This document shows positions 1 to 11,182 of a stretch of 64,000 nt of DNA, piece after piece. Numbering within the stretch: position 1 is the first letter of the stretch; each line of letters begins with the position of its first letter. A model generated the notes under the pieces. The model saw only the letters and a list, made by a program, of their open reading frames with translations, was not told the origin of the DNA and made no database searches. Made by a program: the position numbers and the translations under genes. Source of the DNA: Rhizaria sp. SCN 62-66 (Eukaryota > Rhizaria, unplaced); the NCBI GenBank assembly GCA_001724265.1, contig MEDY01000224.1:1-64000 (forward strand), written 5' to 3'.

Positions 1-123
1 GTAGAGGTTGGGGGCGTCAATCTGGGGGTGCTTCTTGAGGGTGATGTCGGCGGGGATCGCGATGGCGCCCTTGGCGAAGACGTGCGAGAGGACACGGAGA
101 CGAGAAGCCTTGTCGATGTACAT
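1..123 (-). CDS. RPS10: Small ribosomal subunit protein eS10, N-terminal part (cut by window edge)
   Basis: Reading from the ATG at 121-123, the 41 codons begin MYIDKASRLRVLSHVFAKGA and end HPQIDAPNLY. This matches the eS10 N-terminus, which in other eukaryotes starts M-(L/I)-I-S-x-x-x-R, has a short F/A-K-(E)G segment and then a HPxxDVPNL motif before the winged-helix core. eS10 sits on the 40S beak and takes part in translation. The remaining two thirds lie outside the window. Only 7 bases upstream of the ATG is a good 3' splice acceptor (T-rich tract then TTAG at 130-131), so translation probably starts just after a 5'UTR intron. Identity rests on recalled family features, not a search. 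Confidence 0.85.
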   Translation of the reverse strand, partial: MYIDKASRLRVLSHVFAKGAIAIPADITLKKHPQIDAPNLY

Positions 124-129
124 GTTTGT

Positions 130-517
130 CTAAGAAAAACCATGCCAAGCAAAGTAGGCCAACAAAGAGCAAGTTTGGTGGAGAACAATCGTTGTAAAGG
201 TGAGCTGGGCTGTGGAGTAGGGCAGAGCATGCAGAGCGACAATACAGGGTCCAACGCAACGAGACATCAGTGCGGAGTACGTGTAAGCACTCCAGGTGAG
301 AGAAATGACAGTGACCTATACATGCGGATTGTCAGCTGTGCATAATTTCTCCCGGGAGACACTGCGCCGAAGGCCAACGTCAAGCTCTACGACGTTCGCT
401 CAGACCTGGCACGGTGGGCAGAAAGCAAAGGGTCACAGAGCACGATAATATGCACTTCTGGGTACAGGAAGAACAAACGAGATAGTGAAATAGATAAACT
501 ATGCGGGATATACGTAC
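130..517 (-). other. Probable 5'UTR intron of the eS10 gene
   Basis: On the minus strand the sequence CAG|GTACGTATA (donor GT at 516-517) is followed 388 bases later by a polypyrimidine tract and TTAG (acceptor at 130-131), six bases before the eS10 start codon. Donor and acceptor match the other introns in this window. A leader intron is common in ribosomal protein genes. The upstream exon would cover bases from 518 upward; its 5' end is not visible. A short ORF starting at 608 runs into the donor but does not join in frame with eS10. Confidence 0.6.
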
Positions 518-1260
518 CTGTTGATAAGCAGATAGTTGCGTTCAGAAAATCGGGTTTGAATGAGGGCCTCGTCTTCTCCGCAAAGCTTCGCTTCGAAAAT
601 GCTCGCATTTTTCCGACCAGCCGCCCACACTATTTTTCGGAACCAGCCAGTTTCGCAAGTGAGTCAAAGAGAAGAGGCAACATCCAGAGGCTTCATAATG
701 ACCACTTTAGAAAAATGACATTTGATGTGATACAAAAATAGTGTGCCTTAATTGCTTGGATGTTGGTACAATAATCGAGAACAGTGACCGCAACGGTGTT
801 TGGCAGTTATTTACGGTGTGTGGCTGAGCACAAACATGATTATGTCGTCGGCAAGACAGATGACAAAGCGCCAACATTTTTAAACCCTGTCCTGCAAGAT
901 TCTTGGTGGGGTAGTTCAGGCTGAGCGTACCAAGTTAAGGCCTGATTACTTTCGAACGAACACGTCTGTTACTCTTATTCCAAACCCTGAAATCTCTCAG
1001 ATGTATTGTTATAAGGTAGGAAGTGCAACTCAAACCATTCAATGAAAAATCAGTACCGAGCTATCATTCAAGTGTGATGCGACACGCTTAGAATGGATGT
1101 CTAAGATGTGAACAAAAAAATCAATCGCGATTGTGCGAGGCGGCAAATGGCCCCTTGTTGCACCCGACTCATAGCATAAACACAAACACACAACGTTCGA
1201 AAAACAGGGAAATCGAAATTGACCGTTCATGCGCGAAATAACGGTTTCCAGATATGAAAC
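518..1260. other. Intergenic region with the eS10 leader exon and promoter
   Basis: The part next to 518 should be the noncoding first exon and promoter of eS10. The rest, up to the TGA of the next gene at 1261-1263, is AT-rich with only short unsupported ORFs. I see no repeat, RNA gene or conserved protein here. Confidence 0.5.
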
Positions 1261-3080
1261 TCACTTATCAACCCCAAACTCCCCAAATACAAAGCCCTGA
1301 TCAGGAGCACTCTCCTGTTGTCCAAGCTTCACGTTATAGTTCTTGCTAGTGGTAGCGTTCGCAAACCCAGTCTCTTCATCGTACTTGACACCACTGATAC
1401 CTCCAGCAGCAGGTCCAGGAGACTTGACAATGTTTTTAGCTCCCTCGCCGCCAGCAGCGCCGCCGCCTGGCGCGCTCTCACCGGCGGCCGTCTCGTCGCC
1501 CTCGGCGTCGCCGTGGCCGTCTTCGTGCTCGCCGGCCTGGGCCGCGGAGTCGCCGTGCACGAGCTGCATGCCGCGCACGCGCAGCATGAGCCCCACGACG
1601 GCGACGGTCAGCGCGGCCGCGGCCTGCGCCCACACGGCGCCGCCGACGCGGAACACCACGCCCTCGGCGCCCTGCCGCTGCACGTATTCGCCCGCGGCGA
1701 CGCCCGCGGGGGCCGCGGCGGCCGCGGCGGCGTTAAGGGCTGCGATGACTGCCTCGGAGAGCGCCGCCGTGGCCGAGGCCGTGACGGTGGGGAAGAGCGT
1801 GAGGCCCGAGGCGGAGAGCCAGCGCGTCGCCATCGCCGTGCCCAACAGGCCCACGACTGCGCAGAGGTAGCAAAGGCGCTCGAGCCACAGCGACGCGTTC
1901 AGGTCGTACACGAGCTCGGTGAAAACCATGTACGTGGGCATCGCAGCTGTGGAGACACCGCCGTGGTGATGGGCACCGGCGCGCTGAGAGCGGGAGTTGG
2001 CGCTCTTGGTCAGACTGGCCGTGGCGTCATTAGACTCGTAGTCGTCGTTGTCCTCGTCGTTGTCATCGTCGTTCTAGACAGTCGCATTGCCGTTGCTGTG
2101 GCTGGCTGTCGTGCTACTAGAGCTAGAGCTCTTCAGAGACTTGGGAGCTTCAGGGAACACGTGGCGGCCTAACTTCTTGCCCAGTGAACTGAGACCGAGA
2201 CCGAGAATGATCCAACGACGCCACCCACCGGCAGCTTTGATCAAGTAGGCAACCCTGTTGAACGCAAACAAAGAAATAATACAATTATGGGTGAGAACAG
2301 ATTACAGCGTGAGAATATTGCAAATGACAAAATGTGCGCGACCATTTTGTCAACAAGATCGATTGTCAACAATTCTTGTACATGTACTCTGTTGCTTCGT
2401 ACCGAGTGTTGAAGCGCGAGCCGAGGAAGGCGACGAGCAGCACCGCCGCCAAGACCGTGATGACGGCAGCGACCGTGAGCGTGGTGCGGGCGCCAACCAG
2501 CCGGTCGCAATGCGCGCGGGGCGGTAGGATCTCCTTGTGGCTGAAGCGGCTGTACGACGAAATGGGCAGGCAGGTAGGATAGCACTCGCGAGGTAACTAG
2601 TGTACAGTGTAAAAGCGTTACGAATTAGAGCCAAAGTGAGACAAGAACAAGGTGATAAGCGAATACAAATAAAAGTGCGTCTGATAGTACAGATATTCGG
2701 AATCTCTCAATTGCACAAGAATGTTGGCGAGCAGTGTTACGTTTAAGTCAGTTCTCTGCGCGACGTACGAAGGACACAGTGGGCGAGATGGTGTAGCACG
2801 CCTCGGTCAGCCCCACAGTAAGCGTGTCGCCCTCGTAGAACTGGTTGCTCATCACGTGCAGCGGCGCGCGCGGCACGAACCACATCTTGGAGGCGCGGCC
2901 CGCGCTGGCGAGCACTGCCGAGGCGACGAGAAAGGCTAGACAAAGGAACAGCAGCAGCTCGGAGGGGATGTGGCGGCGGCTTGTCTTTGATCCAATCGAC
3001 AAGAGACGGGAGACAAAGAAGACGGCCGTGACGATGAGAAACGCTCCGTAGAGCAGGAACATAAAGAATGCGAACGTCAT
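1261..3080 (-). CDS. Multi-pass membrane protein, three exons, one in-frame TAG
   Basis: Predicted exons are 3080-2769, 2596-2403 and 2254-1261, about 499 codons. Exon 1 starts MTFAFFMFLLYGAFLIVTAV and carries two hydrophobic segments. Exon 2 carries a third (TLTVAAVITVLAAVLLVAFL). Exon 3 carries three or four more and a Gly/Asp/Glu-rich hydrophilic tail ending FGEFGVDK before TGA. Donors are GTACGT (after 2769) and GTACGA (after 2403), and reading phases agree across both junctions. A weaker exon 2 acceptor 12 bases further on (exon from 2584) would also keep frame. Codon 229 is TAG (2074-2076), inside a Ser/Thr-rich to Asp/Asn-rich linker. The frame stays open for 110 more codons before the next ATG-led block and then 226 codons to the end. 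I do not recognise the family. Confidence 0.65.
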
Positions 3081-4291
3081 CCTGAAGTTTTCGTGAGGTT
3101 GGCGTGTGTGTTGCGGCAGTTGTTCTTTGCTTGTTATGGGTTACACAAGACAAGGCTCGATCGCAAGGGGCTATAGAGTGGCCAAGTGGTAGCTGTTGCG
3201 CCAACCTACTGGCTGATGTGGGTGACATGAGTATAGTGAAGGAGGAACAGGTATGGCCGTTGTAGTAGTAAGGGTGAGGATAAAGGGCAGTTGGCTTTGA
3301 CGATGTAGAATTCGAATATTTGAATCATTATTGAGGATGATTCGGGAAATAAAGCAAAATTCAGCATTATGCAACACAAAAACCAAGATTCTAGCTTGTT
3401 TCTACCATGGGTGTCAGATTAAGCTCATTAGGAGGTCCGAAGATATGAAGGATCGGATGACGAAGAAGGGAGAAGCGAGCTGGGATGCAGATATGTTCAC
3501 AGCAACACAGAGACCAAATCAAGGCGAACAAAATAAAAACCATTAACGAAATGCTGGATTGCATTCGATTTAGCTGCCGATATATGTTTTGACGCTCGGA
3601 GCATGCCAAGCCGTGTTTGCTTAAGAGCTGGTACGAAGCTGTCGCGCCATGTCGCTGAAGTCACAGTGTGCATTTGTGGCCAGATCACGTTCGACTGCGG
3701 ATGCATGTAGGGTGATAGTTTCTTAGCATAAAACAGAGAAGTATCACATAGTACTTGTTGTGACATTGCAAAATCTTGTTATTCTTTGCAGCGGATGTGC
3801 TGCTACTGCCAAAAACAACAACACGCGAGGGACTTTTGTGACCAATCAACTTACACGACGAAAACTTCACATCATAAACGTGGATATAACACGCATGACA
3901 AGTATCGACACTTATCCAGCATAGCTGCCGTAACAGTGCAGCTATTTTGTTAATATACTACTTTTCTACGGCATTGCACCCGGTCTCACTTGCATAACTA
4001 CTCGCAGACGTCTCGTGCACCCATGTTTCAAGTTGTGAACACAGAGTATTGTGATGCTTCAGAAGTAGGACCTTGCAAAACAAGAACAGCAAGACGCTAC
4101 TCCTCGTAGAGCTTTAATTAACAACATACAGGGAAACAGTTAGAAAGCAGATGTGCAGCTCATGTTGGCTCTCGTGATTACATGCTGCACATAAGCAACG
4201 CACGGAGTCGCTCAAACAATGTCATGTCTATGTATTGACTGTTTTGGCGAGATAAAGCCCAATCAATGCGAATATGTATCTTCAAAAATGA
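3081..4291. other. AT-rich intergenic region
   Basis: This lies between the start of the membrane-protein gene (minus) and the 3' end of the gene ending at 4292 (minus). It should hold the promoter of the former. Short ORFs on both strands lack the GC-rich third-position bias and low-complexity style of local genes. I see no RNA gene or repeat. Confidence 0.5.
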
Positions 4292-7200
4292 TTAAGGTTG
4301 GTCAAATTCGCCTTTTTTTGCGTTAAACCTGACTGTCTTTGCATTGATGTTTAGTCGTGCCATGACCTCCATCATCCCGACGTCTCCAATTGCACCATCC
4401 TCTTCGTTTTCAGCGGCGGCTGCCAGTTGTTGAATGCTCTCAATCACGTTTGGCGCAATGTCCATCAGCATAGCCTGCACAGCGGTCCGCCACTTTGTGC
4501 TTAGGATACTTAGATTGTCCGATGTACTGACATCGACGCCAGTACCAGATCGTGCGCGCGCTTTAGTGGTCGCGGCAGTCAACTCCAACGCCGCCGCAGT
4601 CGTTGTCGCTGCCAGGGCCCGCAGTGCGCTTGCGTCTACAGTCACGCCATTTCCAACTGACACACTCTTAATGGCTGCTGCAGCGGCAGCCGTTGGCATT
4701 GCGGCTCGGTGTGGCTGCTGGACGCTGTTTGTGTGAAATTGCTCGAGGTTGGCAGCAGCAGTCATTGCCATGATCTCATGCCAGTTGGGACTTGGATCTT
4801 CTCTCCAAGTGGCACTTGGACTGGATGAGTTAGTGTCACTAATTGCATGCTGCTGCTGCGGCTGTGGGCTGAGAGGCCAGTTTGCGTGATTAGGTGCAAC
4901 TCCGATGCTCCAGTTCAGAACAGTCCCTGTGTTGATGCTCGTCGGCGTGCGGCTTTCACTTGCGCCCGAGCTAGTATTGTTGCCGCTGCCTGTGTCGACA
5001 AAGCAAACACTATCGTTAAAATTTGCTGCCTCAGTTGATAGAGTGACATGGCGAAAACCGCCGTAGCTTGGACAAATACTTGTACTGCTGGTGTTTGCGC
5101 TAATATTTGTGTTGACGCCGCGAGCTGCGGTGACTTCACGTTTCAGTGACTTTGTAATTGCAGAAATGTTGCTTGGACCTGGGAATCCCCAAGTAATTGG
5201 AAGCACACAACTGACCTTCGAGGAATCAAAGTACCCATGCGTTTGGTCATAGTACCTGTGTTTACTGTCACTGCAAGAGACAATGACGGGGGCAACTAAG
5301 CTTTGTTGCTATAACACAGTTGCACTTGTGATTGCGCTTGCTCCTGCAGCTGCTCCGGCGGCAGTCGTTGACTGCGCAAGTGAAAGTGGAAGCAACGTCG
5401 CAGCAAGACAAGGACCGGTAGACGGCCATGTTGGTGTGATCACAGTGTTGCAGCTACGGCTTGCGCTAGCGTTACCAGCTCTGCTCATGGTTGAGCTGCT
5501 ATTAGATGTGCTGTTGCTACCCGGAGCTAACGATACGAGCACCCGCGACGCCAAGTCAGAACCTGGAGTAGACGAGCGAATGGACCCGCAATCTTGATAC
5601 ATCTGTGAATACTTTGTTGTGCCAACATGGAGCAAAACAGTCCTAACGGGGATACTAACACTGGTGAAGTCAAGTGGGCTCTCAACGCAGTCGCTGTTAC
5701 CCACCTCGCAGCTCTGGTCATTGACTAGAACAGCGCTCACAACTACTACTTCGTCGTCACATAGCGCGGCAGCAATCGCCTCCGAATTAGAATCACCTGT
5801 CGCCTCGTTTACGGCAACGCTTACACCGGTAGCTGCCAACGCCGCTTTTGTCCAGCTTGCAATCACCGCGCCCGACGCAGCTACAATCAGTGCCCACAGA
5901 GCTCCGACGCGCGCAACGGCGTCCGTGCAAAACTCTGCTGCAATAGCCGCTTCCATCTGCAGGCCGACGGCCCACTCACTCACATCATCGTTATCCTGGG
6001 TACTCATGCTCGGATGTGCCATCACACTGGCTTGATCTAAGTAAGGAAAGCTAGGGTCGATTGCGTCCAGGTCCAAGGCGGGCGGAAATGCAAGTACTAA
6101 ACTAACGCTACCATCAAGATTGATAGTCATGCGGATTGCGCCTGGCTCGGTGCAATTACTATCATCTGTTCGGCCAGCACTTGCACTTGTACTAGCGCTG
6201 CTGTTACGTGTATGTGTAACAAATGCTGTTGCTGCCAGCTCTGCGGCAGTGGCAGCAATCGCCGGAACAGTAAGCGGAGCGCAGCACGGCGCAAGTGCGA
6301 GCGCTGATGCTGCAAGCCGTGTGCCAATTTGCATTAATGGTGCCGGTAACGGCCACGGCAATAACACAGCAGGAGTTTGATTACTGCCACTTGCTGAGGC
6401 CGTGTGGTCGAGCAAATCCGTAATGTTGGCGGCAAGAGTCTCAAGCATGTAAGCATCCTGACTTGGGCTAAGTGTTAAAGTGTCACTATCCAGGTCGTAC
6501 TTTGGCAGCGCTCCAATCTCTGCGAGTAAACTCTCCGGTAGTAATGTTTCTGCAAACACGCTCGCAGGCACAATGACCTCGGCTGCGTGAGTTAAAATAG
6601 ATTTCTGCGCTGCCGCGGCAGCGTCACCTTCATAGTCACCGCCAGTCTCAGTTGTTGCGCTTGATGAATCCTTGGTTTTGGACTTCCCTTCCTTTGCCGC
6701 AGCCTTTGCCTGCTCCTTTTCAAGGCGCTTGCGCTCAGCTTTTTCGAGCGCTTTCGCTTCTTTCTCGGCAGCCTTTTCTGCCGCGCGCGCCTCGCGCTCA
6801 CTTGCCCTTGCTTCCTTCTCGGCCGCGCGCGCTGCTTTCTCCGCTGCACGCGCAGCCTTCTCACGCTCACGCTCTGCCGCTCGCTCGGCGGCAGCAGCCT
6901 TCTCAGCGGCCGTAAGCACCGGGGCTAATGCGGGGGCGCGGCTCGCGCTGGCAGCGGCAGAGTATCGGGCAGCTGACAATGCGCCGCCGCTGTTAAGCGC
7001 GCGCACACGCGCTGGACCAGCCTTGGCAGCTGCAGCGGCGCGGGCACGCGCACGGGCCGCGCCACCGGTAGCAAGGGCAATTGGCGCGGCACCAGAGCCT
7101 ACAGAAGGTAGTGGCTTGCGGCCAAAAAGGAGCTTGCGAGGGCCCTTTGTCGGTCCCATGTCGTTGTCGTAGTCGCTGCTGGTATTACTGCTGCTTTCGC

Positions 7201-9013
7201 CATCTTTGTCAGCGTCGGATGAAGATGATGTTGTCGACAAGAACGGGTTCTTGCCGTCTGCATCTCCGGCGTCGCCTGTATATGTATCATATCCATCGTC
7301 TGCAGTCACGCCTTTGGGTAGCGCGTGTGCGGAAACGCTGGGCCGCTCCCACGGGTCTCGTACACTAAGACTGCTGCTCGCGGCACTGACATGTACGGGG
7401 GTGACTTCGAGGCCAAGGTTAGACGCGAGGCTGTCAATAGTGAGTGTAGATAGGCCGGTTTTGAGACTAATGCTTCCAGAAAACTCCGCAGAAGAAGCAG
7501 ACGCGCTGGTGCAAGAGCTACTACTATTGGCGTCAGTTCTGTTGTTAGCAGCTTGTTTGCGTAAGGCTGAAGCCGTCACAAAGAGCTGCGCCGCTGACTT
7601 GGGCTAAGCGAACACGGCACGGCGGGCGCCCTCCTCCATTTCCTTAGCTTTCCTGATAGCTGCGCGGCTGAGCGCACTGCCACCAGCACTGCCAGCTTGG
7701 GGTAAGTCTGCCTTAGAGCGGTCGCCGGTCTGCTTATCCGTCGTGTCGGCGTCACTAACGCTCTTGAGACTCGAGCCAGACACAAATGCATCACGAGCAT
7801 TCGCGCTAGTGCTGCTGCTTGTGCTCCTGTTGCAAGTCTGTAACTAACCTGCAATTGCCTGCGATCCCGCAAGAGACTGTGGGTTTTGCTCCCACACCCA
7901 CACTTCGTCCCAGTGTCCCCACTTCACGTCATACTAATCTTCCTCCTCCTCCTCTTCCGACAGCGCTCTCGCATTTGTTGCCGTTTTTGCCGCGGACTTA
8001 GAAAGCGGTGCGCGCGGCTGCAAGAGAGAGCGTGGCACTTCAAGTAGTGTGCCGCGCGGCTTGCCGGCCGCGGTTGGGCTGGGGCGAGATGTGTCATTGG
8101 TGTTTGTGCTGGCGCCGTTCTGAATGCTCTGCGCGCTGCGTGGCAGTGGCTGTGACTGCATCTTGGTAGTCTTGACACCGCTGCTAGCATCAATGGTGGG
8201 CTTGCGGCGACCGCTGCTGGGTAGGCTAGAGCTCGCGCTCACATCCACGGAAAACGTTGGCACAATTGGTGTTGCTGCGGGGCCTAAAGCAGAAGTGACT
8301 GCGTCAGGAGCATGGACAACAGCCGACTTAGTGTTCACCTTGACTTTGATCTTGGCTGGAGCTGGTGTTGTGGCCGCGGTTAGAGCTGCAGTGATTTCTT
8401 GTGCTGCTGTTGCAGTCAGTGTTGCGACGGGACTGCTTTGGGTGGTGGTGCCAGTTGTCTCAGCTGCACTCGTACTAGCTTTAGAACGCGGCTTCACTTT
8501 GACTGAGACCTTCTTCTGGGAAGCTAACGAGGGCACAGTCGCAGTAATTGCGTTGATGTCATTGGCTGCGGTAACGTTAATAGAAACCGCCTCTGTTGAA
8601 AGGGCGCCCGTTGAGATATCAGTAGCTGAAGGCTTGGTCTCCGCTTTGCGCTTCACAACGACCTTCTTGACTGTAGGTTTGGTCCCAGTGACGTCAGGTG
8701 TCTCGGATGCTAGCGGCTCAACGGCAGTTGCTGTAGCCTTGAGTTCAATCACTGTCTTGTTAGCTGTGAGGTCCGGTGGAACTGTGCTAGGCGCAGTGTC
8801 GGTAGTAGGGATTGTGCTCGTCGCAGAGGTAGGAACAGGCGCCGCCTTCTTAATCTTCACCACAACCTTCTTAGCCGACGGACCAGCCGGCTTAGTGGGA
8901 GCTGTTTGCGTAGCCGTTGTAGCGTTGGGACGTCGAGCATTGTTGCTGGTGCTTGGAGTGTCTGCTGCAGAGAGCATTTGGTTGAAGGTGTTTTCGACGT
9001 CGTCATCGTCCAT
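4292..9013 (-). CDS. Large low-complexity, probably nuclear protein read through four in-frame TAG codons
   Basis: From the ATG at 9013 (MDDDDVENTFNQMLSAADTP) one frame runs 1,573 codons to TAA at 4292-4294 with no TAA or TGA. It is interrupted only by TAG at codons 360 (7934-7936), 390 (7844-7846), 470 (7604-7606) and 1235 (5309-5311). The stretches between TAGs are coding-like. Between the first two is an aromatic segment containing KWGHWDEVWVWEQNPQSLAG. Before the third is KAKEMEEGARRAVFA. The N-terminal third has four spaced basic motifs of the form KKVxVKxK (KKVVVKIKK, KKVVVKRKA, KKVSVKVKP, AKIKVKVN). Residues about 700-775 form a charged Ala/Glu/Lys/Arg helix resembling a single alpha-helix domain. 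The C-terminal half is Ala/Ser/Thr-rich. An intron boundary near 7844 (TGCAG|GTTAG) cannot be excluded but would not explain the other three TAGs. An AACAACAG acceptor lies just before the ATG. Family not recognised; a nuclear role is inferred from the basic motifs. Confidence 0.7.
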
Positions 9014-11182
9014 CTCTCTGTTGTTGAGACGAAACAAACGTATACATGCGGTACGAGGAAGAATAACAAAACAACCGGGTTGAATTTGAGTTAAACATCC
9101 TGGTTTGACAATTGAACAACTTGAAGCGGTATTAAAACAACTTGAAGCGGTATTAATCATTGCGGTTTCTTTGATGAAGATATTGGTGGAGGCGATCTCA
9201 AATGACCGTGTTTTTCAGGAACCCATGCATGCATTTGCACTCTTCTTGGACAAGCTATAATGGTGTACATGCATAATCTTTTAAGTCAATGTATCGCGTA
9301 CAAGTTTGGTCGTGTCAATACTATTCCAGCACGGTTTTGGTGCATGGCCTTGCAACTCGCACATCTTCGCTGATAAGCTCCGCAATCTCAAACCTCGGTT
9401 TCGACTCAGGTCCCATTGCCAGCCTGGTCCGCCCGCCCATTACTGCCATCTCTTCCGATTCGAGCTTCACCATCCTAGCCTTCAAGTTCCCTCACGACGA
9501 TAAAGACAATATTTTTCCCTCTTTGGCAGCCCTTCCGACGTTCGTTCATGCAGCTGGCGGAGACTTTTCGGCAGCCTCTCGCCCTGACCGACAGCTCTTC
9601 GATGGCAGAAGACATGAAACATACGCCTTTCACGTTGCCTAATCTCGACATATCAGTATCTAAGAGCGCGGCACTTTTCAACGCGAGTCTCATCAACTCC
9701 AGCTGTAGCTGCAGGTTCGCCTGCACCTGCGACCACAGCAACATAAGCCAGCATCGTTTGTCCAGACGCTACTGCGCCTTCGCGCAGTGCAGCAGCGACA
9801 GCGCACTGACCGCGGCAGAGTCTTGGTGGCCCTGGGCACCCTCAGCGCAGCAACACCGAGGCCACTTACCAGTGTGGCAGCAGCGAGCTAGTGAGGACCC
9901 TTGCTCGCGCTTTCACCTCGCGTACACACTGTATAGACAATATCATTGTTCTTATTCAGGTCTTAACTTTTAAACCATGTGTATTATACATGTAGAAGCA
10001 AGTTATTTGTTTACAGTAAGTGACGGAATCGATCAGATTGTCTCGTACCACCGCCACTTTTGATCTCGCTAACACAGTCAATCGCACAGACATGTCCCTC
10101 GCAAACACTGCAAACTCACGAGCTAAGATACCTTGACTTGCTTGGTTGCATATTCTGTTTGATTAATTGGCGATGTCAACGCAAAAAAATAATATGGATA
10201 GACGTAGCAGAGACACACAAAACAAGGTAATTGTTGTTGCAGTAATGGTGTAGTAGTCGTTGTTAAAGCTGTTCACCGTCTCATGACAACACGGCGACCA
10301 TTGTAAAATATGCAGAAAATTGATTCAAAAACACAAGCACATACGCATATAGTAAGGCGAAACAATACGTCCTTTACAATATAACTACACGGCACAACAC
10401 ACCGTACACGTGTAAGAGTGTGCGTGATGTGGTATGTGTGAACATATTGTTCAGACTGTAGTGTGACACGGAATATGAGCAGCTGGCTATGAGTGCAAAA
10501 ACGAACAAGAAACAAAAACAAATTGAATTACTTGACTTAAAGTGGAATGAAACGACGAGCAGGAAAGAAAAACAGCAGGTCTGTTAAAACGTGTGCGTTT
10601 GCGTTGAGCACGGTAGCTAATTAGACTAGGCCTCGCCAGCAGCAAGACAAGGCTTCGAGAGCTAAGCTGAACACAGACAGAGAGAAAGACATGGAAGACA
10701 CAGACGCGGTTAACGCACACGATAGTACACGTGTTACAGCTCACCTCCACGGCCTTATCATCACTTGTCCACTTCAACGTATGGCTAAGAAAGCTTATGA
10801 GTGTGCAAGATGCCTTCTAAGACAACGCCGAGTGGAAGCACATAATTTGTGTGTAAATATACGTGCGAGTGCAAGTGTGATTGCAAGTAGTGTGTTTAAG
10901 GTTGCATGTAACAAAAGACAGAACAAAGGGAGGGGGGGAAAAATACAGTGCTGTTAAAGAGGAGCAGCACATGGCGCCAACAATACCACACAGGACCGCA
11001 TGTTGGTGCGTGTGTGGAGGTGTCGTTGCAGCGGTGCGCCGTACGAAGTGGGAGCAAAGATATGATGGGACGATGCAACAGCAACTGCGGCTCATATGAG
11101 TGAATCACTGCCGACCGAAGCAGGCAGTTCCGAGACTAGTCGTTGTTAAAATGCTGTGGTGGTGGTGTTGGCCGCTGCGTGC
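9014..11182. other. Mostly noncoding AT-rich region with one weak ORF
   Basis: It contains the 5' region of the gene starting at 9013 and the 3' flank of the gene ending at 11183. Apart from the weak minus-strand ORF at 9406-9744, open frames are short and compositionally unlike neighbouring genes. A GTAAGT donor-like site lies on the minus strand near 9880, so an unrecognised spliced transcript is possible. Confidence 0.4.
9406..9744 (-). CDS. Possible small protein (weak), one in-frame TAG
   Basis: The ATG at 9742-9744 opens MLLWSQVQANLQLQLELMRL, an amphipathic Leu/Gln-rich helix, then SAIEELSVRARGCRKVSAS. TAG lies at 9475-9477 and the frame then continues 22 codons to TGA at 9406-9408. 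The frame also extends upstream of the ATG through another TAG without finding an ATG, so a spliced 5' exon is possible. GC content is intermediate and I recognise no family. It may be part of a real multi-exon gene or chance. Confidence 0.3.

Noticed and set aside
1318-2172. Plus-strand frames of 284 and 175 codons
   Set aside because: They are antisense to exon 3 of the membrane-protein gene, have unnatural composition and cross the splice boundary region.
4292-9013. Treating the TAG-interrupted gene as a pseudogene or as three to five separate genes
   Set aside because: There is no TAA, TGA or frameshift, the fragments share one frame and lack their own ATGs in sensible places, and two other genes show the same TAG-only pattern.
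8124-9083. Plus-strand hydrophobic 319-codon frame
   Set aside because: It is antisense to the Thr/Ala/Lys-rich coding frame of the gene starting at 9013; antisense of Thr/Ala/Asn-rich codons gives Val/Ala-rich sequence.
9289-9973. Plus-strand frames at 9289-9642 and 9548-9973
   Set aside because: They overlap the minus-strand weak ORF, lack local codon bias and show no recognisable motif.
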